A stretch of DNA of 64,000 nt from Sphingobacterium siyangense. GTDB lineage: Bacteria; Bacteroidota; Bacteroidia; Sphingobacteriales; Sphingobacteriaceae. The notes beneath the pieces were generated by a model. The model saw only the letters and a list, made by a program, of their open reading frames with translations, did not search any database and had not been told where the DNA came from. Location of the stretch: positions 186,001 through 250,000 of the forward strand of contig NZ_VLKR01000001.1 in assembly GCF_007830445.1 (NCBI RefSeq), in the 5' to 3' direction. Of the stretch, positions 44,268-53,840 are shown piece by piece (position 1 is the stretch's first letter; every line of letters begins with the position of its first letter). The position numbers and the translations under genes are program-made.

Positions 44268-45566
44268 CTACTGCTTTTTGATAAGCTTGTAATTATTCAG
44301 CGATTCGTCCTTTTGAACAGTATACTGATCTTTGAGTTGCATCACCCAACCCTCACCCTCTATTCGCTGTCCTTCGATTTTAGTAGGCCTACTAACGGTT
44401 ATTTTATCCCAATTGGGCGCCATGAGCGCCCCACTTTTGACATCTAGAATCCCCCAGTTATCGGTGATCCTTATGGTTGGATAAACAGTTCCCAAATCTG
44501 TGATTGGGAGGATATTTCTCGGATCAAAAGACACATTCATTTTCTCAAATTTAATGGTCATATGAGGCTGATCCACAAACAAGGAACGATATAATGCAAT
44601 TTGCTTCTTTATTTTTTCCGCTCGTAATTGTTCTTCTGTGAATATCTGTTTTCCATTATACTCCGCTGTAATGGCTTTTACTGTTGCTGCAAGATCTTTC
44701 GGAAGTTCAATGTTCAATTCGCGCATAAAGAATACAGTTAAATCTGTATTTACTGAAATCTTTTGATTCCAAAGCGGATCCTTTAAACTCATTATATATC
44801 CATAGATGGGCGTGGTATTGTAGGCAAAAGACCTTACATAAGTGGGGTTCTTGAAAAATCTGTCTATTACATCAATGAAATGTTTTTTTGTTTTTTCTTT
44901 ATCTCTCCCACTGATCATTACTCCGGTATACTCTGCAATCCCTTCATTAAGTTCCAATTGATTTTCAATATGGGCAGAGCCTGGAAAAAGTGAATTTCGA
45001 TACTTCCGAAAAATCAAAGCATCCTTCAAGTGCATTCGTTGTTCATCTTGCGCGTCTGAACAAACCGCCTTTTTAAGCGCCTCCAATTCAAAACGTAAGT
45101 ATATCCGTCCATTCTCTTGATCCAGATGGGTACTTTCGCTGTTATTTTGAACGAAGCCCAAAGCCGATTGTGCGGAATGAAACAATTCATGAGCCAACAA
45201 ATTGATCCGTGCATAATAATCTTTAGATAAAGGCAACATAATCATCGCCCAAGTTCGGCCATTCCACGTTAAAGACGTATTGGCAATATTTACACTGTCG
45301 GGCAATTTACCAATATAGCTATTTTTATATTGCACAAACGAACTATCGGCACCAAAGTTATTACTAAATAGCTGTCGTGTCTAAGGCTCCACCAAAATAA
45401 TATCACCATATAAATCCCTATTCCATAACGAATAACCAATTTTAGTTGCAGTTTTAATTTCACTAAAATATTGAACGATACTGTCTGGCTTTGTCTCCTT
45501 AGATTCTTGTCCAAGCGCTAATGCACTGAGCAAAAGATATAGAAACGTTATAGATATTTTCTTCAT
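44268..45566 (-). pseudogene. Secreted HExxH peptidase-like gene with one in-frame amber codon
   Basis: One minus-strand frame of 433 codons runs from ATG at 45566 to 44268, interrupted only by TAG at 45381-45383. The first 61 residues have a signal peptide (MKKISITFLYLLLSALALGQ) and end ...GDIILVEP. After the TAG comes TRQLFSNNFGADSSFVQYKNSYIGKLPDSVNI. A zinc-site helix follows (INLLAHELFHSAQSALGF), so it looks like an M-clan metallopeptidase, though I cannot name the family. TAG may replace CAG (Gln). The downstream part could start at an internal ATG (45335), but it would lack a signal peptide. The later half has an unusual Y-x-L-x repeat region and ends LKDQYTVQKDESLNNYKLIKKQ. Confidence 0.75.
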
Positions 45567-45691
45567 TAAACACTTGTGAAAACGGTTATAAATGATATTT
45601 TTTAGTTAAAAAGAGATTATTAGAATTTGACAAACATCTTCTTTTAAATCCCTAAAAATACATTATATCACTAAAATATCTATCATTAAAC

Positions 45692-45724
45692 AAAAAAAGC
45701 ACACTTAATATGTGTACTTTTTTG
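45692..45724 (-). terminator. Terminator of the GNAT gene at 45775
   Basis: A-run plus GCACAC and GTGTAC plus a T-run form a stem with one mismatch and a 7-base loop, about 50 bases past the GNAT stop. Confidence 0.65.
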
Positions 45725-45774
45725 CTCAACATAGACTATGCTGTGTTTATACATCAATATAAAGACTCTTTGAA

Positions 45775-46290
45775 CTACAAAGTCTCCTTGAGATATACTA
45801 CTGATTCCAAGTTCAATCCATCGAGTCTGCTAATACCTGGTTGTTTTACAAATCCATTCTGTTCAAAAAGTCCGATCAACGAACTTCTTAAGGGTTCATT
45901 GATCCAAATCACGTCGTAGGTACTGCAGACGGCAAGACATTTGTCCATTAATGATACCTCCATTTGCTGCAAAGCCTCATGCTGGCAGACACCGAAATCC
46001 GCGATTCGAATCACACGTTTACCTGCCAAGCCATCCGGCTTCTGCCCTTTCGAGGTTATTCTGGCATAACCCATCGGCTGATCGTTAGCATATACTACCA
46101 GCCATTGATTTGACATACTGTTTATTTCGTTGACAAGTGTTTTGGAATTAAAACTATCAACAATGTAATTGTCTAGTTCAGCTGGCTCCACTAAGCTGCC
46201 GAATTTTTCTAGGGCTAGAGTTTTGGTGAGCATTGACAACGCTTCAATTCCCTGCTCTGTTGCTACCGTAAATTTTGTGACTATATTCAT
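45775..46290 (-). CDS. GNAT family acetyltransferase
   Basis: From ATG at 46290 the gene encodes 171 residues (MNIVTKFTVATEQGIEALSML). The central part has the GNAT strands and cofactor-loop pattern (WLVVYANDQPMGYARITSKGQ, then GKRVIRIADFGVCQH), and the end has LIGLFEQNGFVKQPG, the usual last strand and helix of the fold. The pyrophosphate loop is poorly conserved, so the cofactor use is likely but not certain. It is downstream of the MocR-type gene on the same strand with a gap of about 75 bases, possibly forming a unit with it. The frame opens further upstream to 46332, but the extra residues look like a stray extension. Confidence 0.75.
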   Translation of the reverse strand: MNIVTKFTVATEQGIEALSMLTKTLALEKFGSLVEPAELDNYIVDSFNSKTLVNEINSMSNQWLVVYANDQPMGYARITSKGQKPDGLAGKRVIRIADFGVCQHEALQQMEVSLMDKCLAVCSTYDVIWINEPLRSSLIGLFEQNGFVKQPGISRLDGLNLESVVYLKETL

Positions 46291-46366
46291 ATGTGCATCT
46301 ACTATTAAATACACAAATGTACATGCTATCACTTGCTATTATTCGATACACATTGTTCATTTAGCA

Positions 46367-47785
46367 TCAGTACAGGCTCCCACATAAATAACGACCTATA
46401 TGCTGGATCGCTTCTATTCGTTTAGCAGAAAACTTGTCCGCGATGACCAACCTAAAATAATGTTCAAAAGTATTCGCAAAAGAGAACGTATAGCCCGGCG
46501 TAAATCTTGCACCAATTTTTTCACACTGCGCGTAAAAATCCGCCATATCTGTACTTTCAGGCATTTTAACCCAAAGATTATACCCACCTGCAGGTGTGAT
46601 CACTTTGGTTTTTTCAGGAAAACTGGAAGCGATTAGGTTGGTGGCCAGATAGGCATTTTTTGCCAGTTGCATCTTCAGTGAACGAATATGCCGATCGTAA
46701 CTGCTGCTACCGATCAAACGGTTTACGGTCTCCTGATTCAGAGGAGAAACTGTACTGCCCAATGCAAACTTGATCTGTTCAGCATCTTTCAGAAATCGCC
46801 CTGTGCTTAACCAACCCAGCCGAATTCCAGGTGCCAGGGTTTTTGAATACGATGAATACGTCATGACCAATCCGCTTTCATCAAATTGTTTTAGTGTGGA
46901 TGGTCTGCTCCCCTGAAAGTTCAGGTCTCCATAGATATCGTTCTCGATTACAGCAACATGATATTTATGAGCAATCGCCAATAAAGCAATTTTCTGTTCA
47001 TCTGAGAGCAAAATACCTGTTGGATTATGAAAATTCGGTGTTAGGACGACTGCTTTTACAGCACTTCCTTGACATGCTTGTCTAAAAAAGTCTATATCAA
47101 AACCATCTTTAGTAAGAACAGGAATTTCAATAACGCGCAGCTTGAGCACCCGAATGACCTCCAATACAGAAAATACGCACGGACTTTCCACAGCAACAAT
47201 ATCTCCGGCTTCACATGCAGCAGCCAAGGCGATATACAAAGCCTGCAGGGCGCCATCTGTGATCAGCAGTTCATCTGCATGCAGTAAGGTCTGATAGGAG
47301 GCCGCACGCCTGATAATATTGTCCTTCAATTGTACCGAACCGTTAGATGGATAATAGCGTAGTAACCCTGCCCCTTGTTCCCGAATGACCTGCTGCATGG
47401 TCCGAAGTAAAAGTTTTTGCGGAACAAGAAGGTCCCCTGGGGCAGCAACATTAAATTCCGAAAAACCCCGCCCCACAGGTGACGCTGTTGTCAGACCAAG
47501 CCCTTGCTCAAAGACAGCATCCCTTACTACCGGTGGACGTCGACGCCCTTCCGGTTCTGCCAGCATTTCATTCTTCGCACTGACATAGTAGCCAGATTTC
47601 GGAACGCTCTCCACCAAACCAATAATCATAAGACACTCATAACCTGACTGAACAGTACTCATACTTAAACCGTAGTAATCTTTAAACTCGCGTACTGAAG
47701 GCAGCTTTTGCCCCGGTTTATAGACTCCTGATTTTATATTTTTCTCAATTGCTTGTGTAAAAATTTCAAATTTATAGCTCTTCAT
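46367..47785 (-). CDS. MocR-type transcriptional regulator (GntR HTH plus aminotransferase-like domain)
   Basis: A 472-residue fusion. Residues 1-70 form a GntR-type winged helix (IKSGVYKPGQKLPSVREFKDYYGLSMSTVQSGYECLMIIGLVESVPKSGYYV). The rest is a fold-type I aminotransferase-like domain with YYPSNGSVQLKDNIIRR, LITDGALQALYIAL, ENDIYGDLNF (Asp283) and SYSKTLAPGIRLGW with Lys315, the expected PLP-binding lysine. MocR proteins sense PLP or PLP-linked amino acids and control metabolic genes; PdxR members govern vitamin B6 synthesis. It is divergent from dxs with only about 70 bases between likely starts, so it probably regulates itself and dxs. Confidence 0.93.
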   Translation of the reverse strand: MKSYKFEIFTQAIEKNIKSGVYKPGQKLPSVREFKDYYGLSMSTVQSGYECLMIIGLVESVPKSGYYVSAKNEMLAEPEGRRRPPVVRDAVFEQGLGLTTASPVGRGFSEFNVAAPGDLLVPQKLLLRTMQQVIREQGAGLLRYYPSNGSVQLKDNIIRRAASYQTLLHADELLITDGALQALYIALAAACEAGDIVAVESPCVFSVLEVIRVLKLRVIEIPVLTKDGFDIDFFRQACQGSAVKAVVLTPNFHNPTGILLSDEQKIALLAIAHKYHVAVIENDIYGDLNFQGSRPSTLKQFDESGLVMTYSSYSKTLAPGIRLGWLSTGRFLKDAEQIKFALGSTVSPLNQETVNRLIGSSSYDRHIRSLKMQLAKNAYLATNLIASSFPEKTKVITPAGGYNLWVKMPESTDMADFYAQCEKIGARFTPGYTFSFANTFEHYFRLVIADKFSAKRIEAIQHIGRYLCGSLY

Positions 47786-47801
47786 CTGTATTGATCACTT
47801 T

Positions 47802-47846
47802 TACCTATACTGTACCTGTATCGCAAATCTAATCAATCTAAATTTG
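47802..47846 (+). promoter_or_regulatory. Candidate operator (direct repeats) and -7 element of dxs
   Basis: TACCTATA (47802-47809) and TACCTGTA (47813-47820) are direct repeats 11 bases apart, one helical turn, as expected for MocR-type binding. TAAATTTG (47839-47846) fits the -7 consensus, which puts the repeats over the -33 region. The -7 element overlaps the TTG at 47844, so the real start of dxs is more likely ATG at 47859. Confidence 0.5.
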
Positions 47847-47858
47847 TCTAAAAAAGAA

Positions 47859-49811
47859 ATGACAGGTAATTATCAAATCAATAGCCCTAGCGAATTACGT
47901 GCTCTTCCACAGGAGGTATTACCCGAATTAAGTCAGGAACTAAGAAACTTCCTCATTGACCATATTGCTACACATGGCGGTCATTTTAGTTCAAGCCTTG
48001 GTGCTGTAGAACTTACTATAGCAGTTCATTATGTATTTAACACCCCTAAGGATAAATTGATCTGGGACGTTGGTCATCAGGCTTATATCCATAAACTACT
48101 CACAGGGAGAGCGGCTCGCTTCCATTCGAACAGACTTCTAGGCGGCATAAGCGGATTTCCTGTTATGGAAGAAAATAACTTTGACGCCTTTGGTACAGGT
48201 CATTCTTCCACATCCCTATCAGCAATTCTGGGTATGGCCTGCGCAGCCAGGTATAAGGGTGATAACAGCCGTCAACACATCGCTGTTATCGGCGACGGCG
48301 CCATGACTGCCGGTCTAGCATTCGAAGCTTTAAATAATATAGGTTTCGAACAGCCTAACCTATTGATTATATTAAATGATAACGATATGTCTATTGATGC
48401 CGGTACGGGAGCCCTACAAAACTATCTGACCGACCTGACCTCGGGGCAAGCCTATAATCAGTTCAAATCACAGATCAAAAAGCTGCTGTCATCCCATAAA
48501 GATCGGACACAATGGTCAATTGCTGCGATTAGAAAAATAGAGAAATTGATAAAAACAGGGCTATTTGCTTCGAGCAATATTTTCGAGGCCTTAGGAATAC
48601 GTTATTTTGGACCACTGGATGGTCATAACCTCCACAAGCTTATCAAAATATTTGAACAGTTGAAGCATATCCCCGGGCCCAAAATAGTGCATTGTGTAAC
48701 ACAAAAAGGAAAAGGTTTTACACCAGCCATGTTAAACAAGGCGGAATGGCATGCCACAGGGAAATTCGACAAACTGACAGGTATACGGTTAGAAAACCAA
48801 CTACCGCAACTCTACAAGGAAACTTTTCAGCAAGTGCTGGGCGAAACGCTGATACAGCTCGCCCAACATAATAGCCGTATTATCGCTATAAGCCCAGCTA
48901 TGCTTTCCGGCAGCAGGCTGACGGCAATGAAACAGCAGATGCCTAACCGCGTTTTTGATGTTGGTATCTGCGAGCAGCATGCCATTACTTTCTCCGCAGG
49001 CCTTGCTGCTGATGGGCTACTTCCTTTCTGTGTGATCTATTCGACATTCTTACAACGCGCCTATGATCAACTAATCCACGACGTCGCTTTACAGAAATTA
49101 CCGGTCGTGTTCTGTATCGACAGGGCCGGCGTTGTCGGCCCCGATGGCCCCACCCATCAGGGGGCATTCGACATTGCTTTTCTTCGCTGTATACCCAACA
49201 TCGCAGGCGCTTCGCCCATGACGCTCACAGACTTTAAAAATTTGTTGTTCACGGCTCAGGACATCACTCTTGACGGACCGCTTGCAATCCGCTACCCAAA
49301 AGGCCCAGGTGGTCGAGAGAAGCAATCAGACAAATTTATAAGACTTGAAATTGGAAAAGGAAGAAGGCTTTGTTCAGGCCAGGACATTGCCATACTCTCT
49401 CTTGGGCCCGTTGGTCAATATGCACAGGACGCATGCAACGAACTGCTCCGGGAAGGCATGCAGGTTGGGCACTATGATCTACGGTTCTTTAAACCGCTCG
49501 ACGAAGCGTTATTACATGAAGTATTCCAATCATATTCCTATATCATCACTGTTGAAGATGGATGTATAGCTGGTGGAGTAGGAACTGCAGTACTGGAATT
49601 TATGACCGAACATGGCTACTCAGCGACCTTGAAGCGACTTGGCTTGCCCGATACTTTTGCAGTACAGGGTACACAGCAACAGCTTCACCAACTTTATTAC
49701 TACAATAAGCAGGCTATTATCGCCACGGTGAGACAGCTATACACGGGCCCGCTCGAATCGGCAGGCTCAGGGTGTAGCCTTAAGCCGAACGAGTCTTCCC
49801 CAAACAGTTAA
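47859..49811 (+). CDS. dxs: 1-deoxy-D-xylulose-5-phosphate synthase
   Basis: DXS condenses pyruvate with glyceraldehyde-3-phosphate to DXP, the first step of the MEP isoprenoid pathway and a precursor of thiamine and, in DXP-dependent organisms, of pyridoxal phosphate. The protein has about 650 residues from ATG at 47859. Family marks are HIATHGGHFSSSLGAVELTIA, WDVGHQAYIHKLLTGR, the TPP motif GDGAMTAGLAFEALNN with ...LNDNDMSI, ICEQHAITFSAGLA, and the transketolase C-terminal domain (YIITVEDGCIAGGVGTAVLEF). The TTG at 47844 would add 5 residues but overlaps the predicted -7 element. It is divergent from a MocR-type regulator. Confidence 0.93.
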   Translation: MTGNYQINSPSELRALPQEVLPELSQELRNFLIDHIATHGGHFSSSLGAVELTIAVHYVFNTPKDKLIWDVGHQAYIHKLLTGRAARFHSNRLLGGISGFPVMEENNFDAFGTGHSSTSLSAILGMACAARYKGDNSRQHIAVIGDGAMTAGLAFEALNNIGFEQPNLLIILNDNDMSIDAGTGALQNYLTDLTSGQAYNQFKSQIKKLLSSHKDRTQWSIAAIRKIEKLIKTGLFASSNIFEALGIRYFGPLDGHNLHKLIKIFEQLKHIPGPKIVHCVTQKGKGFTPAMLNKAEWHATGKFDKLTGIRLENQLPQLYKETFQQVLGETLIQLAQHNSRIIAISPAMLSGSRLTAMKQQMPNRVFDVGICEQHAITFSAGLAADGLLPFCVIYSTFLQRAYDQLIHDVALQKLPVVFCIDRAGVVGPDGPTHQGAFDIAFLRCIPNIAGASPMTLTDFKNLLFTAQDITLDGPLAIRYPKGPGGREKQSDKFIRLEIGKGRRLCSGQDIAILSLGPVGQYAQDACNELLREGMQVGHYDLRFFKPLDEALLHEVFQSYSYIITVEDGCIAGGVGTAVLEFMTEHGYSATLKRLGLPDTFAVQGTQQQLHQLYYYNKQAIIATVRQLYTGPLESAGSGCSLKPNESSPNS

Positions 49812-50058
49812 GTTAGTCACAATAGTAGTGCTTAAACAATATAGATTAAACTATCATTTGGTCTGATCATAGGATCTAAACAGCAAAGGGCCGACCCTGT
49901 CAGACATTCAGCTTGCGAAGCTTTCCTAAAAGGTCTTTTTGTCAGGACATGCCTTTCATAGATTTACTTCGTCTTTCAATTGTAAAAAGAATCTATAAGA
50001 ACCAAAACTGCTTATATCTTCTAAGACAAACATCCAGAAAGGTACGGTGTTTGTGGCT

Positions 50059-50092
50059 TACATGAAAGAAACAATGTTGTTTCTTTCATGTA
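50059..50092 (+). promoter_or_regulatory. 34-base palindrome before msrAB
   Basis: Arms of 16 bases (50059-50074 and 50077-50092, starting TACATGAAAGAAAC) are perfect inverted repeats around a 2-base centre. It ends 12 bases before the msrAB start. There is no T-run, so it looks more like an operator or a leader hairpin that hides the start region than a terminator. Confidence 0.6.
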
Positions 50093-50104
50093 GCAATTCA
50101 TACC

Positions 50105-51208
50105 ATGAAACACTTATTCGTCCTCCTTGCTATAGCGACAGGCTTATTTCTGATCAGCAAGGTTTGCTTTTCACAAAAAGGGAAAGATTCAAAACCGTCA
50201 ATACAAAATACTATGAATACTATAAATCAAAAAGATCATGTTGTCTATTTTGCCGGAGGATGCTTCTGGGGAACTGAGCATTTCTTTAAACAAGTCCGCG
50301 GGGTCACGGCAACCGAAGTTGGCTATGCCAATGGAAACCTTCAGCACCCTTCATACGCACAAGTTTCGACAGGAACCTCAGGTTTTGCCGAAACGGTAAA
50401 GGTAACCTTCGACCCGGAGCTTGTCGATCTAAAGCTTCTCGTAGACCTTTTCTTCAAAACAATTGATCCAACTTCATTAAATAAACAAGGCAACGATATC
50501 GGTACACAATACCGTACAGGAATCTATTATACCAATGCGGATGATGCCGCTGTTATCAAAGAACAGATAGCTGCTTTAGCAAGTCAATACAACAGCAAAA
50601 TCGTGGTGGAAATAGAACCTTTACAGAATTATTATAATGCTGAAGCTTATCATCAAAAATACCTGGACAAAAACCCTGGCGGTTATTGCCATATAAGCCC
50701 TGATTTATTTAAACTTGCGCGAAATGCCAACCCCGAAAAAGCGAAAGCGGACGTTAAAAACACGTATAAAAAAGCAGATAAGGAGACCTTGAAGAAAGAG
50801 TTGACTACATTGCAATACGATGTTACACAAAACAGTGCAACGGAGCGCGCGTTTGACAATGCCTATAATGATGAATTTAGGGAAGGTATTTATGTCGATA
50901 TCACAACCGGAGAACCCTTATTTGTTTCTACAGATAAATTTGAATCGGGATGTGGGTGGCCCAGTTTTTCCAAACCGATTAGCGATAGCCTGATTCAAGA
51001 ACACTCCGACAATTCGTACGGGATGCGCAGAACGGAAGTACGCAGCAAAACTGGTGATGCACACCTTGGCCACGTTTTTAACGATGGACCGGCAGATAAA
51101 GGTGGTCTGCGCTATTGTATAAACAGTGCTTCACTTCGATTTATTCCAAAAGACAAGATGAAAGCACAGGGTTACGAAAAGTATTTGCCATTATTGGTAA
51201 AAAAATAG
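50105..51208 (+). CDS. msrAB: Bifunctional methionine sulfoxide reductase MsrA/MsrB, exported
   Basis: A 367-residue fusion. An N-terminal signal-like segment ([24 protein letters not shown]) suggests export. MsrA follows with catalytic Cys53 in [12 protein letters not shown] and motifs GYANG and [13 protein letters not shown] linker (about residues 205-230) leads to MsrB with [25 protein letters not shown] and catalytic Cys338 in [11 protein letters not shown]. The MsrB part lacks the zinc-binding CxxC pairs seen in many members. Together they reduce both S- and R-methionine sulfoxide, here likely to protect periplasmic proteins from oxidation. A strong palindrome precedes the start. Confidence 0.94.
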   Translation: MKHLFVLLAIATGLFLISKVCFSQKGKDSKPSIQNTMNTINQKDHVVYFAGGCFWGTEHFFKQVRGVTATEVGYANGNLQHPSYAQVSTGTSGFAETVKVTFDPELVDLKLLVDLFFKTIDPTSLNKQGNDIGTQYRTGIYYTNADDAAVIKEQIAALASQYNSKIVVEIEPLQNYYNAEAYHQKYLDKNPGGYCHISPDLFKLARNANPEKAKADVKNTYKKADKETLKKELTTLQYDVTQNSATERAFDNAYNDEFREGIYVDITTGEPLFVSTDKFESGCGWPSFSKPISDSLIQEHSDNSYGMRRTEVRSKTGDAHLGHVFNDGPADKGGLRYCINSASLRFIPKDKMKAQGYEKYLPLLVKK

Positions 51209-51267
51209 GCTGCAGCGCCTCATTGGAGGCGCTTGCTCTGAACATTTCAGAATCCTTCAGGCTACCC

Positions 51268-52023
51268 TTATAATAACCTATTATTCAATGCAAAAACCAA
51301 TGCTTCATTCATGTTGCTTACCCCTAGCTTTTCAAATAATTTTCGCCGATGAAATTTCACCGTATCAATGGAAACGAAAATTTTCTCCGAAGTTTCATGA
51401 ATGGTCAGACCTCGATGATAAAAACGTAAAATCTCTATTTCACGTTCGGTAAGATTAATCTTTTTCTGGGAGTTCCATTTCCCAGTCAACAGATCCAATT
51501 CCCATACTAAGTTGGAGTGCAACTTTTCGATAGTCACGTTACCTGAAGATATATTAGTGGATAAAGACACGATACAAATTGCTTTCCATATTTTCCCCTC
51601 TTCTGTCAAAAAAACAGGTGTCAGTTTATGATTAATTAAAATAAACTTGTTGTGTGCATTTTGTATCTGAAAATCATACGATATAACATAAAGCTTCCGT
51701 TCCTCAATGGGTATTTTTTCATAAAAGCTAAACCCCGCTTCGTTAATCTTAATGAGCATCTGGAAATCATCAGATGGAACATATTTTTGATAAAAGCCAT
51801 AGCCCATTTCCATCACCTCTTTGGCTGTTAAACCAGCTAGAAACAGCGGGTTGTCTGAAACAAACTCAAAACTTTTAGCTTGGTAATCGATTAGGTAAAT
51901 ACTCTGATAAGTAATCCGTGAGAAGGCTTTGACGAGCTCAATATAGCCGTGGGTCTGCTGGATGTCCTTTTCTGAAAGACGATCAACAGTATTTTTTTGT
52001 GAAAATAGCGCGTTAAAATCCAT
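51268..52023 (-). CDS. PAS-LuxR type transcriptional regulator
   Basis: A 251-residue protein. Residues about 35-175 resemble a PAS-type sensing domain (SIYLIDYQAKSFEFVSDNPLFLAGLTAKEVMEMGYGFY). The C-terminal 62 residues are a LuxR/GerE HTH: LTEREIEILRFYHRGLTIHETSEKIFVSIDTVKFHRRKLFEKLGVSNMNEAL, with the T-V-K-x-H recognition helix. No receiver domain is present. It is convergent with msrAB and divergent from the DUF5694 gene, which could be its target. Confidence 0.9.
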   Translation of the reverse strand: MDFNALFSQKNTVDRLSEKDIQQTHGYIELVKAFSRITYQSIYLIDYQAKSFEFVSDNPLFLAGLTAKEVMEMGYGFYQKYVPSDDFQMLIKINEAGFSFYEKIPIEERKLYVISYDFQIQNAHNKFILINHKLTPVFLTEEGKIWKAICIVSLSTNISSGNVTIEKLHSNLVWELDLLTGKWNSQKKINLTEREIEILRFYHRGLTIHETSEKIFVSIDTVKFHRRKLFEKLGVSNMNEALVFALNNRLL

Positions 52024-52172
52024 AACGAAATTCTAAATGTCGAAGTTAATTAAAACTACACTCAAGTGTAGCTTTTATTTGGACAAACTGTAATACTTTT
52101 GGACAAAACAGCTAAGAAATATAGCTAACTGAACGAAAAGCCGGAAAAAACATAAAACCACTTCTTACACAA

Positions 52173-52979
52173 ATGCTTATTAACACTATTCAAATTCGAA
52201 ATATTGGAATCGCTATCGGGATCTTATTTTTTGGAAACAGCTATGCACAGCAGAAAATTGAGGTTCTAAATTTTGGGACATTTCACATGAGCTATACGCC
52301 TGATGCACATAAAGTGGAATTTGACGAAAAAGATCAAAAAAACAGAAAAGAAACATACCAAGTAGCCAAACTATTGGCAGACTTTAAACCAACTATCATC
52401 TGCGTGGAAATCATTCCTGAAAAAAACGAAGAATTGAACGGCGATTACAGCTCTTTTATTAAAGATAAAGGATATAAAGCTAAGTTCGGTGGTGAAATAG
52501 CCATAATTGCATATGAAGTTGGCAAACTTGCAGGGGTAAAAAAAATTTATGGAATTGATGAACAACAAACTGCTGCTTATAATTACAACATTGCAAATGA
52601 GTTGGAGAATCAGGTAGACAGTGTAACCTATAAAAGCTACATGGGAAAAATTATGCAGGAATTCACCCATATTGATAAACTCTCCATTTTAGAAAAATTA
52701 AAGGTATTTAATCAAAAAGAGACCTTGCAAAAGTTTATCAATGTAAACGCCGATATCTTAACCTACAGCAGTACAAAAGGTAATTTTGAAGGAGCAGATG
52801 AAGCCAGTAAATTCTACCGAAGAAATCTACGGATATTCTCCAATTTAAATCAGATCCCAGTCACTGGGCAGGATCGAATTTTGCTAATCACGGGCGCTAC
52901 TCACGCAGCTTTCCTTGGTGAACTTTTGCAACGGAGCCCCAAATACAAACTCGTAGAGGTTGCCGAATACCTTCAATAA
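52173..52979 (+). CDS. DUF5694 domain protein, exported
   Basis: A 268-residue protein with a signal peptide (IGIAIGILFFGNSYAQ). The first mature strand reads KIEVLNFGTFHMSYTPDAH, then RKETYQVAKLLADFKPTIICVEIIPE and, near the end, DRILLITGATHAAFLGELLQRSPKYKLVEVAEYL. This is the DUF5694 pattern, with conserved G-T-F-H and H-A-A-F-L motifs related to TraB/PrgY-like folds. No enzymatic activity is established. It is divergent from the PAS-LuxR regulator. Confidence 0.82.
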   Translation: MLINTIQIRNIGIAIGILFFGNSYAQQKIEVLNFGTFHMSYTPDAHKVEFDEKDQKNRKETYQVAKLLADFKPTIICVEIIPEKNEELNGDYSSFIKDKGYKAKFGGEIAIIAYEVGKLAGVKKIYGIDEQQTAAYNYNIANELENQVDSVTYKSYMGKIMQEFTHIDKLSILEKLKVFNQKETLQKFINVNADILTYSSTKGNFEGADEASKFYRRNLRIFSNLNQIPVTGQDRILLITGATHAAFLGELLQRSPKYKLVEVAEYLQ

Positions 52980-53063
52980 AACCATCGGTAAGCAAAGACT
53001 CTTTTGGCGACTTTCGAATGAAACAGATTAACAAACCTTAATTACTTAAAGAAACACTTCAAC

Positions 53064-53795
53064 ATGATCACATGCAGAAACTGTGGCACGGGCATTACAT
53101 CAAAATTCTGTCCCGATTGTGGCCAACCTGCGACGCTAAAAAGGATAGACGCTCATTACATCACCCACGAAATAGAACATGTGCTTCACTTTGAACGCGG
53201 TATTCTCTATACCATTCGAGAATTGGTGACAGCTCCAGGTAAGAATGTGCAAAACTACATTTCTGAAAATCGCAGCCGACTGGTCAAACCTATTATTTTC
53301 GTTATTGTCACATCTTTAGTGTATTCTATTATTGCCCACTTTTTCCATACTGAAGAGCGCTATTTGCAATCAATCGACAGCCATGGTATTGAAAGCAAAC
53401 TCGTCATCACAACCAACATCTTTCGATGGCTACAAGGTCATTATGGTTATGCTAACATTATTATGGGGTTCTTTATTGCCCTTTGGACTAAATTATTTTT
53501 TAAAAAATACGGTTATAATCTTTTTGAAATCATCATCTTATTATGTTTTATTATGGGGATGACAATGTTAATTTATGCACTTTTTGCAATAATTGACGGT
53601 ATCACGCACCAAAGTTTAATCCTATATGCAACTTTAGTAATTTGTATATATTACTCCTGGGCCATAGGACAGTTTTTTGATAAAGCTAAAAAGATCAACT
53701 ATTTTAAAGCATTTGCCGCTTCAATAATAGGTTTTTTCTCCTATTTGATCGTCATACTTTTCATTGGTATTACATTGGATGTACTTATAAAATAG
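53064..53795 (+). CDS. DUF3667 membrane protein with zinc ribbon
   Basis: A 243-residue protein. The N-terminus is a small zinc ribbon with two CxxC pairs (CRNCG and CPDCG, residues about 4-19). DUF3667 follows (HYITHEIEHVLHFERGILYTIRELVTAPGKNVQNYISENRSRLVKPIIFVIVTSLVYSII), with about five transmembrane helices after it. The family is found widely in Bacteroidota and has no known function. It is preceded by 84 bases after the DUF5694 stop and may be co-transcribed with it. Confidence 0.88.
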   Translation: MITCRNCGTGITSKFCPDCGQPATLKRIDAHYITHEIEHVLHFERGILYTIRELVTAPGKNVQNYISENRSRLVKPIIFVIVTSLVYSIIAHFFHTEERYLQSIDSHGIESKLVITTNIFRWLQGHYGYANIIMGFFIALWTKLFFKKYGYNLFEIIILLCFIMGMTMLIYALFAIIDGITHQSLILYATLVICIYYSWAIGQFFDKAKKINYFKAFAASIIGFFSYLIVILFIGITLDVLIK

Positions 53796-53840
53796 CATTT
53801 TTTTGACTGATGCAGACATGTATCTAAGAAGCCACCATCA

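Noticed and set aside
35020-45383. TAG recoded or suppressed as an amino acid
   Set aside because: Two in-frame TAG codons were seen, but the MFS gene in this window ends in TAG in the normal way and no suppressor tRNA is visible. Mutation or read error is simpler.
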